The notes beneath the pieces are model-generated. The model searched no databases and was not told the origin of the DNA. It saw nothing but the letters and a program-made list of their open reading frames with translations. A DNA stretch of 64,000 bases, taken from the NCBI GenBank assembly GCA_902786355.1, contig CADABZ010000006.1, positions 1 through 64,000 on the forward strand, given 5' to 3'. The position numbers and the translations under genes were made by a program. Each line of letters begins with the position of its first letter. Position 1 is the stretch's first letter. Shown piece by piece: positions 25,537 to 34,261 of the stretch. Source of the DNA: an uncultured Eubacteriales bacterium. Lineage in GTDB: Bacteria; Bacillota; Clostridia; Peptostreptococcales; Anaerovoracaceae.

Positions 25537-26936
25537 GCAATAACAGTATTGACAAAAGCATAAAGCGCAGAGACAGCTCTGCTGACAGAAAGGACCTGAC
25601 GAAGGGATCGATCATCGATAAGGTCCTTTTGTTTGCCGTACCTCTGGCACTGACAAGCATGCTCCAGCAGCTCTTCAATGCGACAGACGTTGCTGTTGTC
25701 GGAAGGTTCGCAAGCAAGGAAGCTATGGCTGCGGTAGGAGGCAATGCACCAGTCGTCTCGCTTCTTGTGAATTTCTTCGTAGGACTTTCTGTAGGTGCGA
25801 ATGTCGTCATAGCAAGGCACATCGGTGCGAAATCCGGCGAGAATGTCAGAAAAGCTGTCGGAACGGCCCTCGTTCTGGCCGTTATATGCGGTCTCTTCGT
25901 TGCTGCCGCAGGCAATCTGATCGCCGGCCCGGTGGTCCGCATGCTCGGAGTGCCTGATGAAGTAGCCCCGTACTCAGTGCTATATCTGCGGATATATTTT
26001 GGTGGAGCTCCTTTTATCATGCTGTACAACTTCGGCGCGGCTATATTCCGAAGTGCCGGCAATACAAGGACACCTCTTATATGTCTGCTGACAGGAGGCC
26101 TGCTCAACGTATGCGCCAATCTGTTCTTCGTCCTTGTCCTCGGAATGGATGTTGACGGTGTTGCGACTGCTACGGTCCTTGCCAATGCAGTCAGCTCGAT
26201 CCTACTTCTGAAGCAGCTTATGAGTGATGAAAGCGTCATAAGGATCAGTCCGGACATGCTCAGGATCGACAAAAGCTCTCTCACCCAGATGATAAAGATA
26301 GGACTTCCGGCAGCACTTCAGAGCACGGTTTTCTCTATATCCAACCTGTGCGTCCAGACTGCGATCAACAGCCTCGGATCTGACGTCATGGCGGCGTCAT
26401 CCGCAGCTTACAATATAGAGGTTTTCATATTTTTCATAGTAAACGCCTTCAGCCAGACCCTTGTCACATTCGTGGGCCAGAACTACGGAGCGGGTGAGTA
26501 CATGAGGTGCAGGGAGATCGTCAGAAAAACACTGGCCGTCAGCTGGTGCATAACGATGGTCGCAAGCGCCCTTATGATGATCGCATCAAAGCCTCTCATG
26601 GGGCTGTTTACAGATGACCCGGCTATCGTCGAGCTGGGTGCAATGAGGATCAGGATACTCATGTATTCAGAGACACTGAATGTATTCATGGACAACCTTT
26701 CGGGCGCTATGAGGGGGCTGGGAAAATCCCTGATACCAGCCCTTGTAACTCTCATCGGAGTCTGCGGCACAAGGATCACATGGGTGTTTACCGGATTTCA
26801 GATATACCATACATTCTTCTCACTGATGATGGTCTTCCCGGTCAGCTGGGGGATATCAGCGATCATCATAACGATCATGTATATAAGGACAAGAAACAAG
26901 ATGCTGCCTGTGGAGCCAGCCGGCAGCAAAGCATGA
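25533..26936 (+). CDS. MATE family efflux transporter
   Basis: The 467-residue protein has twelve membrane segments. Typical MATE motifs are P-L-A-L-T-S-M-L-Q-Q-L-F-N-A-T-D-V near residue 34, V-G-R-F-A-S-K-E-A, the G-x-N-A-P-V-V segment and the mid-protein G-L-P-A-A-L-Q-S. It would expel cationic drugs or metabolites against sodium or protons. The first 30 residues are unusually charged (K-S-I-K-R-R-D). Ends at a bidirectional terminator. Confidence 0.93.
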   Translation: MSNNSIDKSIKRRDSSADRKDLTKGSIIDKVLLFAVPLALTSMLQQLFNATDVAVVGRFASKEAMAAVGGNAPVVSLLVNFFVGLSVGANVVIARHIGAKSGENVRKAVGTALVLAVICGLFVAAAGNLIAGPVVRMLGVPDEVAPYSVLYLRIYFGGAPFIMLYNFGAAIFRSAGNTRTPLICLLTGGLLNVCANLFFVLVLGMDVDGVATATVLANAVSSILLLKQLMSDESVIRISPDMLRIDKSSLTQMIKIGLPAALQSTVFSISNLCVQTAINSLGSDVMAASSAAYNIEVFIFFIVNAFSQTLVTFVGQNYGAGEYMRCREIVRKTLAVSWCITMVASALMMIASKPLMGLFTDDPAIVELGAMRIRILMYSETLNVFMDNLSGAMRGLGKSLIPALVTLIGVCGTRITWVFTGFQIYHTFFSLMMVFPVSWGISAIIITIMYIRTRNKMLPVEPAGSKA

Positions 26937-26940
26937 AAAA

Positions 26941-26970
26941 GACCGGTCAGACTGAACTGACCGGTTTTTT
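26941..26970. terminator. bidirectional terminator between MATE and lysR
   Basis: CCGGTCAG (26943-26950) pairs with CTGACCGG (26957-26964), with AAAAAGA on the left and TTTTTT on the right, so it can stop both convergent units. Confidence 0.92.
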
Positions 26971-27000
26971 GATGAAAGGAATTGAACGGACCTTCGCAGC

Positions 27001-27876
27001 CTAAGCGTGGAAGGTAACTTCGTTGATAAAATTGATGAATGCCCGGAGGCTTGCCGGAACATGCTTGACAGAATAGTAGAGCTGCAGAGTCTCATTGAAG
27101 ATATCCTGCAGAGAGTATGCGTACAGATCCGCACAGTCGGATGCTTCCTGCTCGAGCATTATGGAGAAGCCCTGTGTCAGCTCCGTGAGGAGATGCTGCT
27201 TGGCGATCGATTCGACGATGGTGATCTTGTCGAATGAAACATCGAAAGTCCGCTGGAGTATCCTGCGGCAGTAATCATGGTATCTGACTTCCTGGGACTT
27301 TGTAACGAACGGCAGATTGCGGATGACCTCCGCGATGCTGCCGTATTTCTGTATGGCGTCTTTCGAGCAGTATATGAAAGCCTCTCCTGAAAGGACGTTG
27401 ACGGTCCGAAGCGAGTGGTCCCTCAGAGCCTCGGATACGAGTATGTTAGGTATGAGGACAGCGTGGATCTTGCGCCTTCTCAGCTGATCGTAGAGGTTGG
27501 TCCTGCTGTCGAAGGATACCTTGAGCTCGATGTCCGGGTAGCTTTCTCTGAATTTCCCGAGTATCGACAGATCGAAGAATTCCCCGTAAACACCTATCTT
27601 TAATTCATTCTCTGTTACCTGCTGGAGCTGACGGCGAAGGTCCTCATAATCCCTGCGAAGCTCCTTGGCGCCATTGTAGAAAGTATGACCGGCTTCTGTA
27701 AGCGTGCATTCTCTTGTCGTGCGGTAGAAAAGCTTTACTCCCAGCTCCGATTCCAGCTGAGCGATGTATTTGCTCATGGTTGTCTGAGCAACATTGCACT
27801 TCTCTGCCGCCTGTGTGAAGCTGCCGCTGTTGGCAGCCGTGAAGAACAGATCCAGCTTATCTATATCCACTGCCAT
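27001..27876 (-). CDS. LysR-type transcriptional regulator of the had operon
   Basis: The regulator has 291 residues from M-A-V-D-I-D-K-L; the upstream start at 27924 would add 16 residues with no helix-turn-helix role. The N-terminal helix-turn-helix is clear (F-F-T-A-A-N-S-G-S-F-T-Q-A-A-E-K-C-N-V-A-Q-T-T), followed by the periplasmic-binding-like effector domain (L-K-I-G-V-Y-G-E-F near 92). It is divergent from hadI, and a palindrome at 27961-27980 sits about 68 bases before the expected hadI transcription start, the usual LysR activator position. The effector is probably a 2-oxo or 2-hydroxy acid or acyl-CoA, which is inference. Confidence 0.9.
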   Translation of the reverse strand: MAVDIDKLDLFFTAANSGSFTQAAEKCNVAQTTMSKYIAQLESELGVKLFYRTTRECTLTEAGHTFYNGAKELRRDYEDLRRQLQQVTENELKIGVYGEFFDLSILGKFRESYPDIELKVSFDSRTNLYDQLRRRKIHAVLIPNILVSEALRDHSLRTVNVLSGEAFIYCSKDAIQKYGSIAEVIRNLPFVTKSQEVRYHDYCRRILQRTFDVSFDKITIVESIAKQHLLTELTQGFSIMLEQEASDCADLYAYSLQDIFNETLQLYYSVKHVPASLRAFINFINEVTFHA

Positions 27877-27960
27877 GACCTCCTGAATGGTGCCGGACTG
27901 CGTCTTTCTGTGCCCCGAAAACACCGAAAAACACAGTCAGCACGATTTGGAATAGATGAA

Positions 27961-27980
27961 AAACATTAACCAATATGTTT
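27961..27980. promoter_or_regulatory. candidate LysR binding site
   Basis: AAACAT (27961-27966), 8 bases, ATGTTT (27975-27980): a perfect 6-base palindrome in the lysR-hadI divergent region, centred near -68 of the predicted hadI transcript. Confidence 0.55.
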
Positions 27981-28003
27981 ATTAGCAGGATTATCCTATC
28001 ACA

Positions 28004-28032
28004 TTGACATTTAAGTAACAAAGTAAAATAAT
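28004..28032 (+). promoter_or_regulatory. promoter of the had operon
   Basis: TTGACA (28004-28009), 17 bases, AATAAT (28027-28032). The -35 is perfect and the -10 matches five of six. Transcription should begin near 28039, leaving a 25-base leader with AGGGAGA before hadI. Confidence 0.8.
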
Positions 28033-28063
28033 TAATGTGAAAAGATTAACAGGGAGAAGTGCC

Positions 28064-28855
28064 ATGATAACGCTGGGAATAGACATCGGATCCACAACTT
28101 CAAAATGCGTGCTTATGAGCGGAGGAGAGCAGATAATCGCATCTTCTCTCCGGATAGGCGGTCTTGGAACTGAAGGCCCGGCAGAGGCTCTAAGTGATCT
28201 GTGGGATCGTGCAGATATCGCTCCGTCCGATGTTTCCCGCACCATAGTCACAGGCTATGGCCGAAACAAGTACGAAGGTGCCGACGGAGAGGTCAGCGAG
28301 CTCACATGTCATGCACTCGGAGGCAGATTCATATTCCCTGATCTGCGCACACTCATAGACATCGGAGGGCAGGATGCCAAGATCATTTCGCTCAGCGAAG
28401 CCGGCAGAATGTCCAATTTCGTCATGAACGACAAATGCGCTGCAGGCACCGGACGTTTTCTCGATGTCATGGCAGGCATACTCAGGATGGATATAGACGA
28501 GCTCGATGAATGCGCTGCACAGTCCGTATCTCCGGCATCCATATCCAGCACCTGCACTGTCTTCGCAGAATCCGAAGTCATAAGCCAGCTCGCCAACGGC
28601 GTCAGCAGACCTGATCTCGTTGCCGGGATATGTGAGAGCGTCGCTTCAAGGGTCAGCGCCCTTGCGAGAAGGGCAGGAGTCGTTCCGAGAGTGTGCATGT
28701 CAGGCGGCGTAGCCAAGAACGGCGCAGTCAGAAAGGCACTTTCAGAAAGCCTGGGAGTCGACATAGATTTCGACCCGATGGCACAGTACTTCGGAGCGAT
28801 AGGTGCAGCTCTGTATGCACACCGTCAGCTTCAGAAGCTTTCAGATAATAAATAG
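28064..28855 (+). CDS. hadI: 2-hydroxyacyl-CoA dehydratase activator HadI
   Basis: The 263-residue protein is an ASKHA-fold ATPase: G-I-D-I-G-S-T-T-S-K (5-14), D-I-G-G-Q-D-A-K (99-106), and the two cysteines per monomer that bind the dimer-bridging [4Fe-4S] cluster, C125 in N-D-K-C-A-A-G-T-G and C164 in S-S-T-C-T-V-F-A-E-S-E. It injects one high-energy electron into HadBC at the cost of ATP. The ATG at 28064 is chosen because it has AGGGAGA upstream and begins the fold directly. A 213-base leader with a terminator separates it from hadB. Confidence 0.93.
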   Translation: MITLGIDIGSTTSKCVLMSGGEQIIASSLRIGGLGTEGPAEALSDLWDRADIAPSDVSRTIVTGYGRNKYEGADGEVSELTCHALGGRFIFPDLRTLIDIGGQDAKIISLSEAGRMSNFVMNDKCAAGTGRFLDVMAGILRMDIDELDECAAQSVSPASISSTCTVFAESEVISQLANGVSRPDLVAGICESVASRVSALARRAGVVPRVCMSGGVAKNGAVRKALSESLGVDIDFDPMAQYFGAIGAALYAHRQLQKLSDNK

Positions 28856-28948
28856 AAAATGACAGCCGGCGGGCGGCAAACCGCCGGGAGTCAGAACAAC
28901 AAAGTGAGAAACCGCCTTCTGCGGCAACAGAAGACGGCTTCAAATACA

Positions 28949-29029
28949 GGGCTCTGTGTGGAAGAACCGTGTACCCAATAAGGATTTTACTGCACAGAGC
29001 TCAAAATCTAAATATTTTGGGCTCTTTTT
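28949..29029 (+). promoter_or_regulatory. terminator/antiterminator leader between hadI and hadB
   Basis: GCTCTGTG (28951-28958) can pair with CACAGAGC (28993-29000). The same 3' arm is needed for an 11-base terminator stem, 28997-29007 with 29014-29024, followed by TTTTT. The two structures exclude each other. Upstream, CCGGCGG/CCGCCGG (about 28867-28890) and CCTTCTG/CAGAAG (about 28915-28934) form further hairpins. The arrangement suggests conditional read-through from hadI into hadBC. Confidence 0.7.
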
Positions 29030-29068
29030 GCGTCCAAAAAGTTACCCGCAACTTATAAGGAGGATGAA

Positions 29069-30328
29069 ATGGCAGAAGAAGTCAAAAAGCCTGAAGAAGT
29101 CAAGAAGCCTCGCAAGCCGCTGGATCCTAATTCAGCAAAGTATAAGCTTGGCAAGATCGCATCAGATGCTTTTGCAACAGCTATTGAGGCCAAGAAGCAG
29201 GGCAAGCCTGTAGCATGGGTCTCCAGTAATTTCCCGGTCGAGATACCTGAAACTCTCGGACTCGCAACAGCATATCCTGAGAACCAGGCTGCAGGAATCG
29301 CAGCAAGAGGCGCAGGTGAGAGAATGTGCGAGGTCGCTGAAGCAGACGGATATTCCAACGATATCTGCGCTTACGCAAGGATCAGCCTTGCATATGCAAA
29401 GCTGAAGGAATGTCCTGAACAGGACGTTGCTATGCCGGATGTGCTGCTCTGCTGCAACAACATCTGCAACTGCATGATCAAGTGGTATGAGAACCTCTCT
29501 CAGGAGCTGAATATCCCTATGATCATGCTGGATATCCCGTTCAACCCTGACTATGAGGTATCCGATGCAGAGGTCGCTTATGTAACAGGACAGTTCTGGG
29601 ATGCAGTTCATCAGCTTGAGGATCTTTTCGGACTCAAGTGGGACGATGACAGATTCAAGGAAGTCACAGGATTCAGCTGCCGTTCAAGCCGTGCATGGCT
29701 CGAAGCAACAGCACAGGCAAAATACACACCGTCTCCGTTCAACGGATTCGACCTTCTCAACCACATGGCTGTAATGGTAACAGCCCGCGGCAAGAAGGAA
29801 GCCGGAGAAGCTATGGAAACACTTCTCAAGGAGTACAAAGAGAACCACGAGAAGGGCGAGAGCACTTTCCGCGTAGAAGAAAAGCACAGAGTTATGTTCG
29901 AAGGTATCGCATGCTGGCCATACCTCAGAGTCACATCGAGAGGACTCAAGGACCGCGGAATCAACATGGTCACAACTATCTATGCTGACGCATTCGGTTT
30001 TGACTACAACTCATTCGACGAGATGATCCGCGCTTACTGCAGCGTTCCTAACGCTATCAACCTCGAGAAGTCCAGAGACAAGAGAGTCAAGCTCTGCAAG
30101 GACAACAACGTAGAGGGACTCCTCGTACACACCAACAGATCCTGCAAGCTCTGGAGCGGATTCATGGCTGAGATGAGCCGTCAGATCGGCAAGGAGTGCA
30201 ACATCCCTGTAACAAGCTTTGACGGCGACCAGGCTGACCCAAGGAACTTCTCCGAGGCTCAGTACGACACAAGAGTCCAGGGTCTCTGCGAGATCATGGA
30301 AAGCAACAAGGAAGCTAAGGAGGCGTAA
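29069..30328 (+). CDS. hadB: 2-hydroxyacyl-CoA dehydratase alpha subunit HadB
   Basis: The 419-residue protein is of the HgdB/HadB/FldB family, one of the two [4Fe-4S] subunits that dehydrate (R)-2-hydroxyacyl-CoA to the 2-enoyl-CoA by a ketyl-radical mechanism. Conserved cysteines occur in L-L-C-C-N-N-I-C-N-C near residue 128 and in T-N-R-S-C-K-L-W-S near 350. The N-terminus carries a lysine/glutamate/proline-rich repeat (V-K-K-P-E-E-V-K-K-P). A strong AAGGAGG precedes the start. hadC begins 2 bases after its stop, so the subunits are made together. Confidence 0.93.
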   Translation: MAEEVKKPEEVKKPRKPLDPNSAKYKLGKIASDAFATAIEAKKQGKPVAWVSSNFPVEIPETLGLATAYPENQAAGIAARGAGERMCEVAEADGYSNDICAYARISLAYAKLKECPEQDVAMPDVLLCCNNICNCMIKWYENLSQELNIPMIMLDIPFNPDYEVSDAEVAYVTGQFWDAVHQLEDLFGLKWDDDRFKEVTGFSCRSSRAWLEATAQAKYTPSPFNGFDLLNHMAVMVTARGKKEAGEAMETLLKEYKENHEKGESTFRVEEKHRVMFEGIACWPYLRVTSRGLKDRGINMVTTIYADAFGFDYNSFDEMIRAYCSVPNAINLEKSRDKRVKLCKDNNVEGLLVHTNRSCKLWSGFMAEMSRQIGKECNIPVTSFDGDQADPRNFSEAQYDTRVQGLCEIMESNKEAKEA

Positions 30329-30330
30329 TC

Positions 30331-31440
30331 ATGGTTCAGGATTTAATGAAGAAATTCCACGAGGCCGCAGTTTCGCCTCGCGCACAGATGGATAAATACA
30401 TGGCTGAGGGAAAGAAGATCGTCCTCACAGCTCCTGTGTACACACCGGAAGAGCTGATCCACTCCATGGGCTTCGTACCTATGGGAGCATGGGGAGCAGA
30501 CATGGAGCTCAACAGATCCAAGGAGTATTTCCCTGCATTCCTCTGCTCGATCGTTCAGTCGATCCTCGAGCTCGGAATCAAAGGCGCATACAAGGGAGCA
30601 AGCGCTATCGTCATCCCTTCACTCTGCGACACACTCAAGACTCTCGGCGAGAACTGGAAGTACGCAGTAGATGACATCAAATTCATCCCTATGACATATC
30701 CGCAGAACAGAAAGCCTGACTACGGCATCGCTTTCACTAAGGCAGGATATGAAAGAGTTATCAGAGATCTCGAGGCACTGGGTGGCAAGTATGACCCGGC
30801 AGCACTCGCAGAATCCATCAGGGTATACAACAAGCACAACGCTGTTATGAGGAGAGTTGACGAAGTCCTCGCAGTTCATCCGGAGATCACAGCAGCAGAG
30901 AGAAGCGACATCTTCAAGAGCGCTTACTTCATGACCAAGGAAGAGCACACTGCTCTCGTTGAAGAGTTCCTCGCAGAGCTCGGCGAAGCAGGCGAAGAGA
31001 AGATCGGCATCGTAGTCAGCGGTATCCTGACAGACGCACCACAGCTCAATCAGATCTTCGATGAGTTCGGAATGCACATCGTTGCTGATGACGTTGCTGC
31101 ACAGTCCCGTCAGTACAGGACTGATTCACCTGAGATGGATGATCCTCTCGAAGCACTCGCAGTCAAGTTCGCCAACATGGACAACTGCTCAGTACTCTAC
31201 AACGTCAAGAAGCCTAGAGTACAGTGGATCGTCGATACAGCAAAGGCACGCGGCGCAAAGGGCGTTGTCGTAGTAATGACTAAGTTCTGCGACCCTGAAG
31301 AATTCGATTACGTAATGATCAAGAAGGCATGCGAAAAGGCTGATCTGCCACTCGCACTCGTGGAAGTCGACAGACAGATGGTTCACTTCGAGCAGGTCAG
31401 GACCAACCTCGAGACTTTCCGCGACATGCTCACGATGTAA
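30331..31440 (+). CDS. hadC: 2-hydroxyacyl-CoA dehydratase beta subunit HadC
   Basis: The 369-residue protein is the second dehydratase subunit, of the same fold as HadB. Features are T-A-P-V-Y-T-P-E-E-L near residue 34, L-C-S-I-V-Q-S near 71, V-I-P-S-L-C-D-T-L-K near 92 and the late V-V-V-M-T-K-F-C-D-P-E-E-F-D-Y, which supply cluster ligands. Codons are strongly biased to a small set, as in the neighbouring genes, which fits high expression. It is followed by a palindromic repeat before hadA. Confidence 0.92.
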   Translation: MVQDLMKKFHEAAVSPRAQMDKYMAEGKKIVLTAPVYTPEELIHSMGFVPMGAWGADMELNRSKEYFPAFLCSIVQSILELGIKGAYKGASAIVIPSLCDTLKTLGENWKYAVDDIKFIPMTYPQNRKPDYGIAFTKAGYERVIRDLEALGGKYDPAALAESIRVYNKHNAVMRRVDEVLAVHPEITAAERSDIFKSAYFMTKEEHTALVEEFLAELGEAGEEKIGIVVSGILTDAPQLNQIFDEFGMHIVADDVAAQSRQYRTDSPEMDDPLEALAVKFANMDNCSVLYNVKKPRVQWIVDTAKARGAKGVVVVMTKFCDPEEFDYVMIKKACEKADLPLALVEVDRQMVHFEQVRTNLETFRDMLTM

Positions 31441-31589
31441 CACAGCTCTGTGAAGCCATCTGAGGAGTACGACTCGCGTCTCGCGCCGGCGACGCAGCGG
31501 TACTAAGCTCTGCCGTCGCCTTGCGGCTCGTCAGTCGCTAAGTACCGGCTGCCGGCGAGCCTCCTCATCCCGCTTCACAGTGCTGTGAT
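31441..31589. repeat. palindromic intergenic repeat, copy A
   Basis: This long imperfect inverted repeat of about 149 bases fills most of the hadC-hadA gap. The ends CACAGCTCTGTGAAGC (31441) and GCTTCACAGTGCTGTG match in 15 of 16 positions, and inner arms share GCCGGC, GCAGC and GGTACTAAG/AAGTACC. A segment in reverse orientation (31488-31507) is identical over 20 bases to copy B at 33078-33097. As RNA it would fold into one long hairpin with side loops. It carries no protein-coding sense. Confidence 0.85.
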
Positions 31590-31655
31590 AGAAAAAAAAT
31601 AATCATGTAGCCGGAAAGTCTCCCGGCTCACAGTTAAATCAATAAGGAGGAAATA

Positions 31656-32900
31656 ATGAGTGAAGTAAGAAGACCTCTTGAGGGTGTCAAGGTAGTGGAG
31701 CTCGCTACTTTTATCGCTGCTCCATGTACTGCAAGATTCCTCGCTGACCTGGGTGCTGATGTTATCAAGGTAGAGGCTCCGATGGGAGACCCTCTCAGAT
31801 ATACAGCAGCCAACGAAGGCCGTCCGCTCGATCAGAAGGAGAACACCTCATATGATCTTGAGAACGCCGGCAAAAGATGCATCGCAATCAACATCAAGTC
31901 GCCTGAAGGCCGTGAAGTGCTTGAGAAGCTGATCGCTGATGCAGACGTGTTCATCACCAACAACCGTCAGCCGTCACTGATCAAGAACAAGCTTGACTAT
32001 GAAACACTTCATGCAAAATATCCTTCACTCGTATACGGATTCATCTCCGGATACGGCGAGAAGGGACCGGACAAGGATCTGCCTGGTTTTGACTTTACTG
32101 CTTTCTATGCAAGAGGCGGTATCCTCGGACCACTCAGAGACAAGACAAGCACACCTATGCTGACTGTCCAGGGATTCGGAGACCATCAGGTCGCTATGAA
32201 CCTGGCTGCAGGAGTTCTCGCTGCTCTGTTCAAGGCAAAAATGACAGGCGAAGGAGATCAGGTAGTAGTATCTCTCTTCCACAGCGCTGTATGGGATGTT
32301 TCTCTCATGCTCCAGTCAAGCCAGTACGGTGCAGACAGCTGCAAGTTCCCTATGGAGAGATGGGAGAACGGCAACCCGCTGACAATGTGCTACAAGACAC
32401 AGGACGATCAGTGGCTTCAGATCGCAATGCCTCAGTATGACAGACACTATCCTGTATTCATGAAGGCAGCCGGCCATCCTGAGATGATCGATGATCCGAG
32501 ATACTACCCACAGAAGAATCTCTATCCTAACAGAAAAGAGTTCTCAGGCTGGATGACAGACCTCTTCCAGACTAAGGACTGTGCAGAATGGTGCAAGCTC
32601 CTCGATGCTGCAGATATCCCTTATGCTGTTGCTCAGAACTGGGACACTCTGCTTGAGGATAAGCAGGCATGGGCATCCGACATCTTCTATGAGATGCAGT
32701 ACAGCAACGGAAACAAGAGGACTCTCGTAAGACCTCCTGTAATGTTCAAGGAAAACGGCCTGCCTGATTACAACAGAGGACCTTATCTCGCTGAGCATAC
32801 AGAAGAGATCCTCGGACAGTACGGATATACAGACGATGAGATCTCAAAGATGATCTCAGACGGTGCAGTTACATCCATGGATCCTGCACTCAGAGACTGA
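31656..32900 (+). CDS. hadA: 2-hydroxyacid CoA-transferase HadA (family III)
   Basis: The 414-residue family III CoA-transferase moves CoA from the enoyl/acyl-CoA product to the (R)-2-hydroxy acid so that it can be dehydrated. It shows the family start G-V-K-V-V-E-L-A-T-F-I-A-A-P near residue 10, A-D-V-I-K-V-E-A-P near 34, Y-D-L-E-N-A-G-K-R near 66 and G-F-D-F-T-A-F-Y-A-R-G-G near 145, where the catalytic aspartate lies. AAGGAGGAAATA provides an ideal ribosome site. Palindromic repeats lie on both sides of this gene and nowhere else in the window. Confidence 0.93.
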   Translation: MSEVRRPLEGVKVVELATFIAAPCTARFLADLGADVIKVEAPMGDPLRYTAANEGRPLDQKENTSYDLENAGKRCIAINIKSPEGREVLEKLIADADVFITNNRQPSLIKNKLDYETLHAKYPSLVYGFISGYGEKGPDKDLPGFDFTAFYARGGILGPLRDKTSTPMLTVQGFGDHQVAMNLAAGVLAALFKAKMTGEGDQVVVSLFHSAVWDVSLMLQSSQYGADSCKFPMERWENGNPLTMCYKTQDDQWLQIAMPQYDRHYPVFMKAAGHPEMIDDPRYYPQKNLYPNRKEFSGWMTDLFQTKDCAEWCKLLDAADIPYAVAQNWDTLLEDKQAWASDIFYEMQYSNGNKRTLVRPPVMFKENGLPDYNRGPYLAEHTEEILGQYGYTDDEISKMISDGAVTSMDPALRD

Positions 32901-32922
32901 TCAATATACTGATCATTTAAAG

Positions 32923-33145
32923 CTGTGTGAGCGATCTGCGGCACACGGGGCTCACAGGCAGCCGGTACTAAATGCATTCTTTAATTCTTACAGCTTCGCT
33001 GTAAGGTAGAATGCATTGATTTCAATCGACAAGCTCGTTCAATAAATGTGAGTGACGAGCCGGAGGCGAAGTCAGAACTTAGTACCGCTGCGTCGCCTGT
33101 GCGAGGCGAGAGCCGTATCCGTGAGACTCAGATCCGGTCACACAG
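32923..33145. repeat. palindromic intergenic repeat, copy B, with an extra hairpin
   Basis: Copy B lies between hadA and ldhA in the opposite orientation to copy A. Outer arms CTGTGTGA (32923-32930) and TCACACAG (33138-33145) are complementary. Shared blocks with reversed copy A are GGCAGCCGGTACT, TGACGAGCCG and CTTAGTACCGCTGCGTCGCC (33078-33097). It is about 75 bases longer, chiefly because of the hairpin at 32971-33017 and adjacent sequence. Confidence 0.85.
32971..33017. repeat. nested perfect hairpin inside copy B
   Basis: AATGCATTCT (32971-32980) pairs with AGAATGCATT (33008-33017), and CTTACAG with CTGTAAG inside, around a CTTCG loop. It lies exactly where copy B departs from copy A, directly after GGTACTA, so it looks like an inserted unit. 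Confidence 0.8.
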
Positions 33146-33204
33146 GTTTAAAAGGGGTTTGGGTAGTAATACAGTTTTAGACCTTAACAGGAGGAATCAA
33201 AGAA

Positions 33205-34206
33205 ATGAAAATTGCTGCTTATGAAGTAAGACCTGATGAAAAACCTATAATTGAAGGACTTTGCAAGGATTACGGCATCGATCTGGTAAGCACACCTGCA
33301 AACCTCGACGCCACTACTATGGGAATGGCTGAAGGATGTCAGGGTGTTACCACACTCGGACAGTCTGATTACAGCAATGAAGTACTCGACACACTCAGAG
33401 GCTACGGCGTTAAGGTCCTTGCTTCAAGATGTGTTGGTTACAACCACATGAACGTCGACTACGCACGCAGACTCGGATTCAGACTCTGCAACGGATCATA
33501 CGCACCTAACGGAGTTGCTGAATATACAGTAATGGCGATCCTGGTCGCAATCAGAAAGTTCAAAAAAGCCATTTACAATACAGACGATAACGACTTCACG
33601 CTCAAGGGCAAGATGGGAAGAGAGCTTCGCTCACTGACTGTCGGCGTCTTGGGAACAGGCAAGATCGGATTTACAGTGTGCAAGCTGCTTTCGAGCTTTG
33701 GATGCAGGATCCTCGCATATGACGTGTATCAGAATGACGCAGTAAGAGAGTATGCAGAGTATGTTGATCTCGATACAATCTATGCAGAGTCGGATGTCAT
33801 CACCATCCACACACCGCTTCTGCCTTCAACAACAGGCATGATCAACAAAGAGGCTATCAAGAAGATGAAGAAAGGCGTAGTCCTGATTGATAACGCAAGA
33901 GGCGAGCTCTGCGATGTTGACGCTCTGATCGAAGGCATGGAAACCGAGAAGATCGGCGCGCTCTTCATGGACGCTTTCCCTGGCGAGACAGGCATCATCC
34001 ACGTTCCTCACAATGAGGATATAGTTAGGACAGAAGGTATGCCTTGGTTCAAGCTGAAGTATCTTCGTTCATTCGTGAACTTCGTGCACACACCGCATAT
34101 GGCATTCTTCACTGAGGAGGCCGCTGCTTCGATGGCACAGTGCGGCGTTGATTCGATCCGCGAGATCCTGACAGATGGCAAGAGCAGCCATGAGATCCCT
34201 GAATAA
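33205..34206 (+). CDS. ldhA: D-2-hydroxyacid dehydrogenase (LdhA/HadD type)
   Basis: The 333-residue NAD-dependent dehydrogenase reduces a 2-oxo acid (2-oxoisocaproate in the C. difficile pathway; phenylpyruvate or pyruvate in relatives) to the (R)-2-hydroxy acid used by HadA. It shows the Rossmann motif G-x-L-G-T-G-K-I-G near residue 148-156 and the catalytic triad regions D-N-A-R-G-E near 231 (Arg), a late Glu (G-E-T-G near 258) and H-T-P-H-M-A near 292 (His). GGAGGAATC precedes the ATG. Confidence 0.9.
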   Translation: MKIAAYEVRPDEKPIIEGLCKDYGIDLVSTPANLDATTMGMAEGCQGVTTLGQSDYSNEVLDTLRGYGVKVLASRCVGYNHMNVDYARRLGFRLCNGSYAPNGVAEYTVMAILVAIRKFKKAIYNTDDNDFTLKGKMGRELRSLTVGVLGTGKIGFTVCKLLSSFGCRILAYDVYQNDAVREYAEYVDLDTIYAESDVITIHTPLLPSTTGMINKEAIKKMKKGVVLIDNARGELCDVDALIEGMETEKIGALFMDAFPGETGIIHVPHNEDIVRTEGMPWFKLKYLRSFVNFVHTPHMAFFTEEAAASMAQCGVDSIREILTDGKSSHEIPE

Positions 34207-34261
34207 ATAATGTTAATTCGCGGCTGATAAGCCGCACTCATAAGAACACTAGGAGGAAAAT

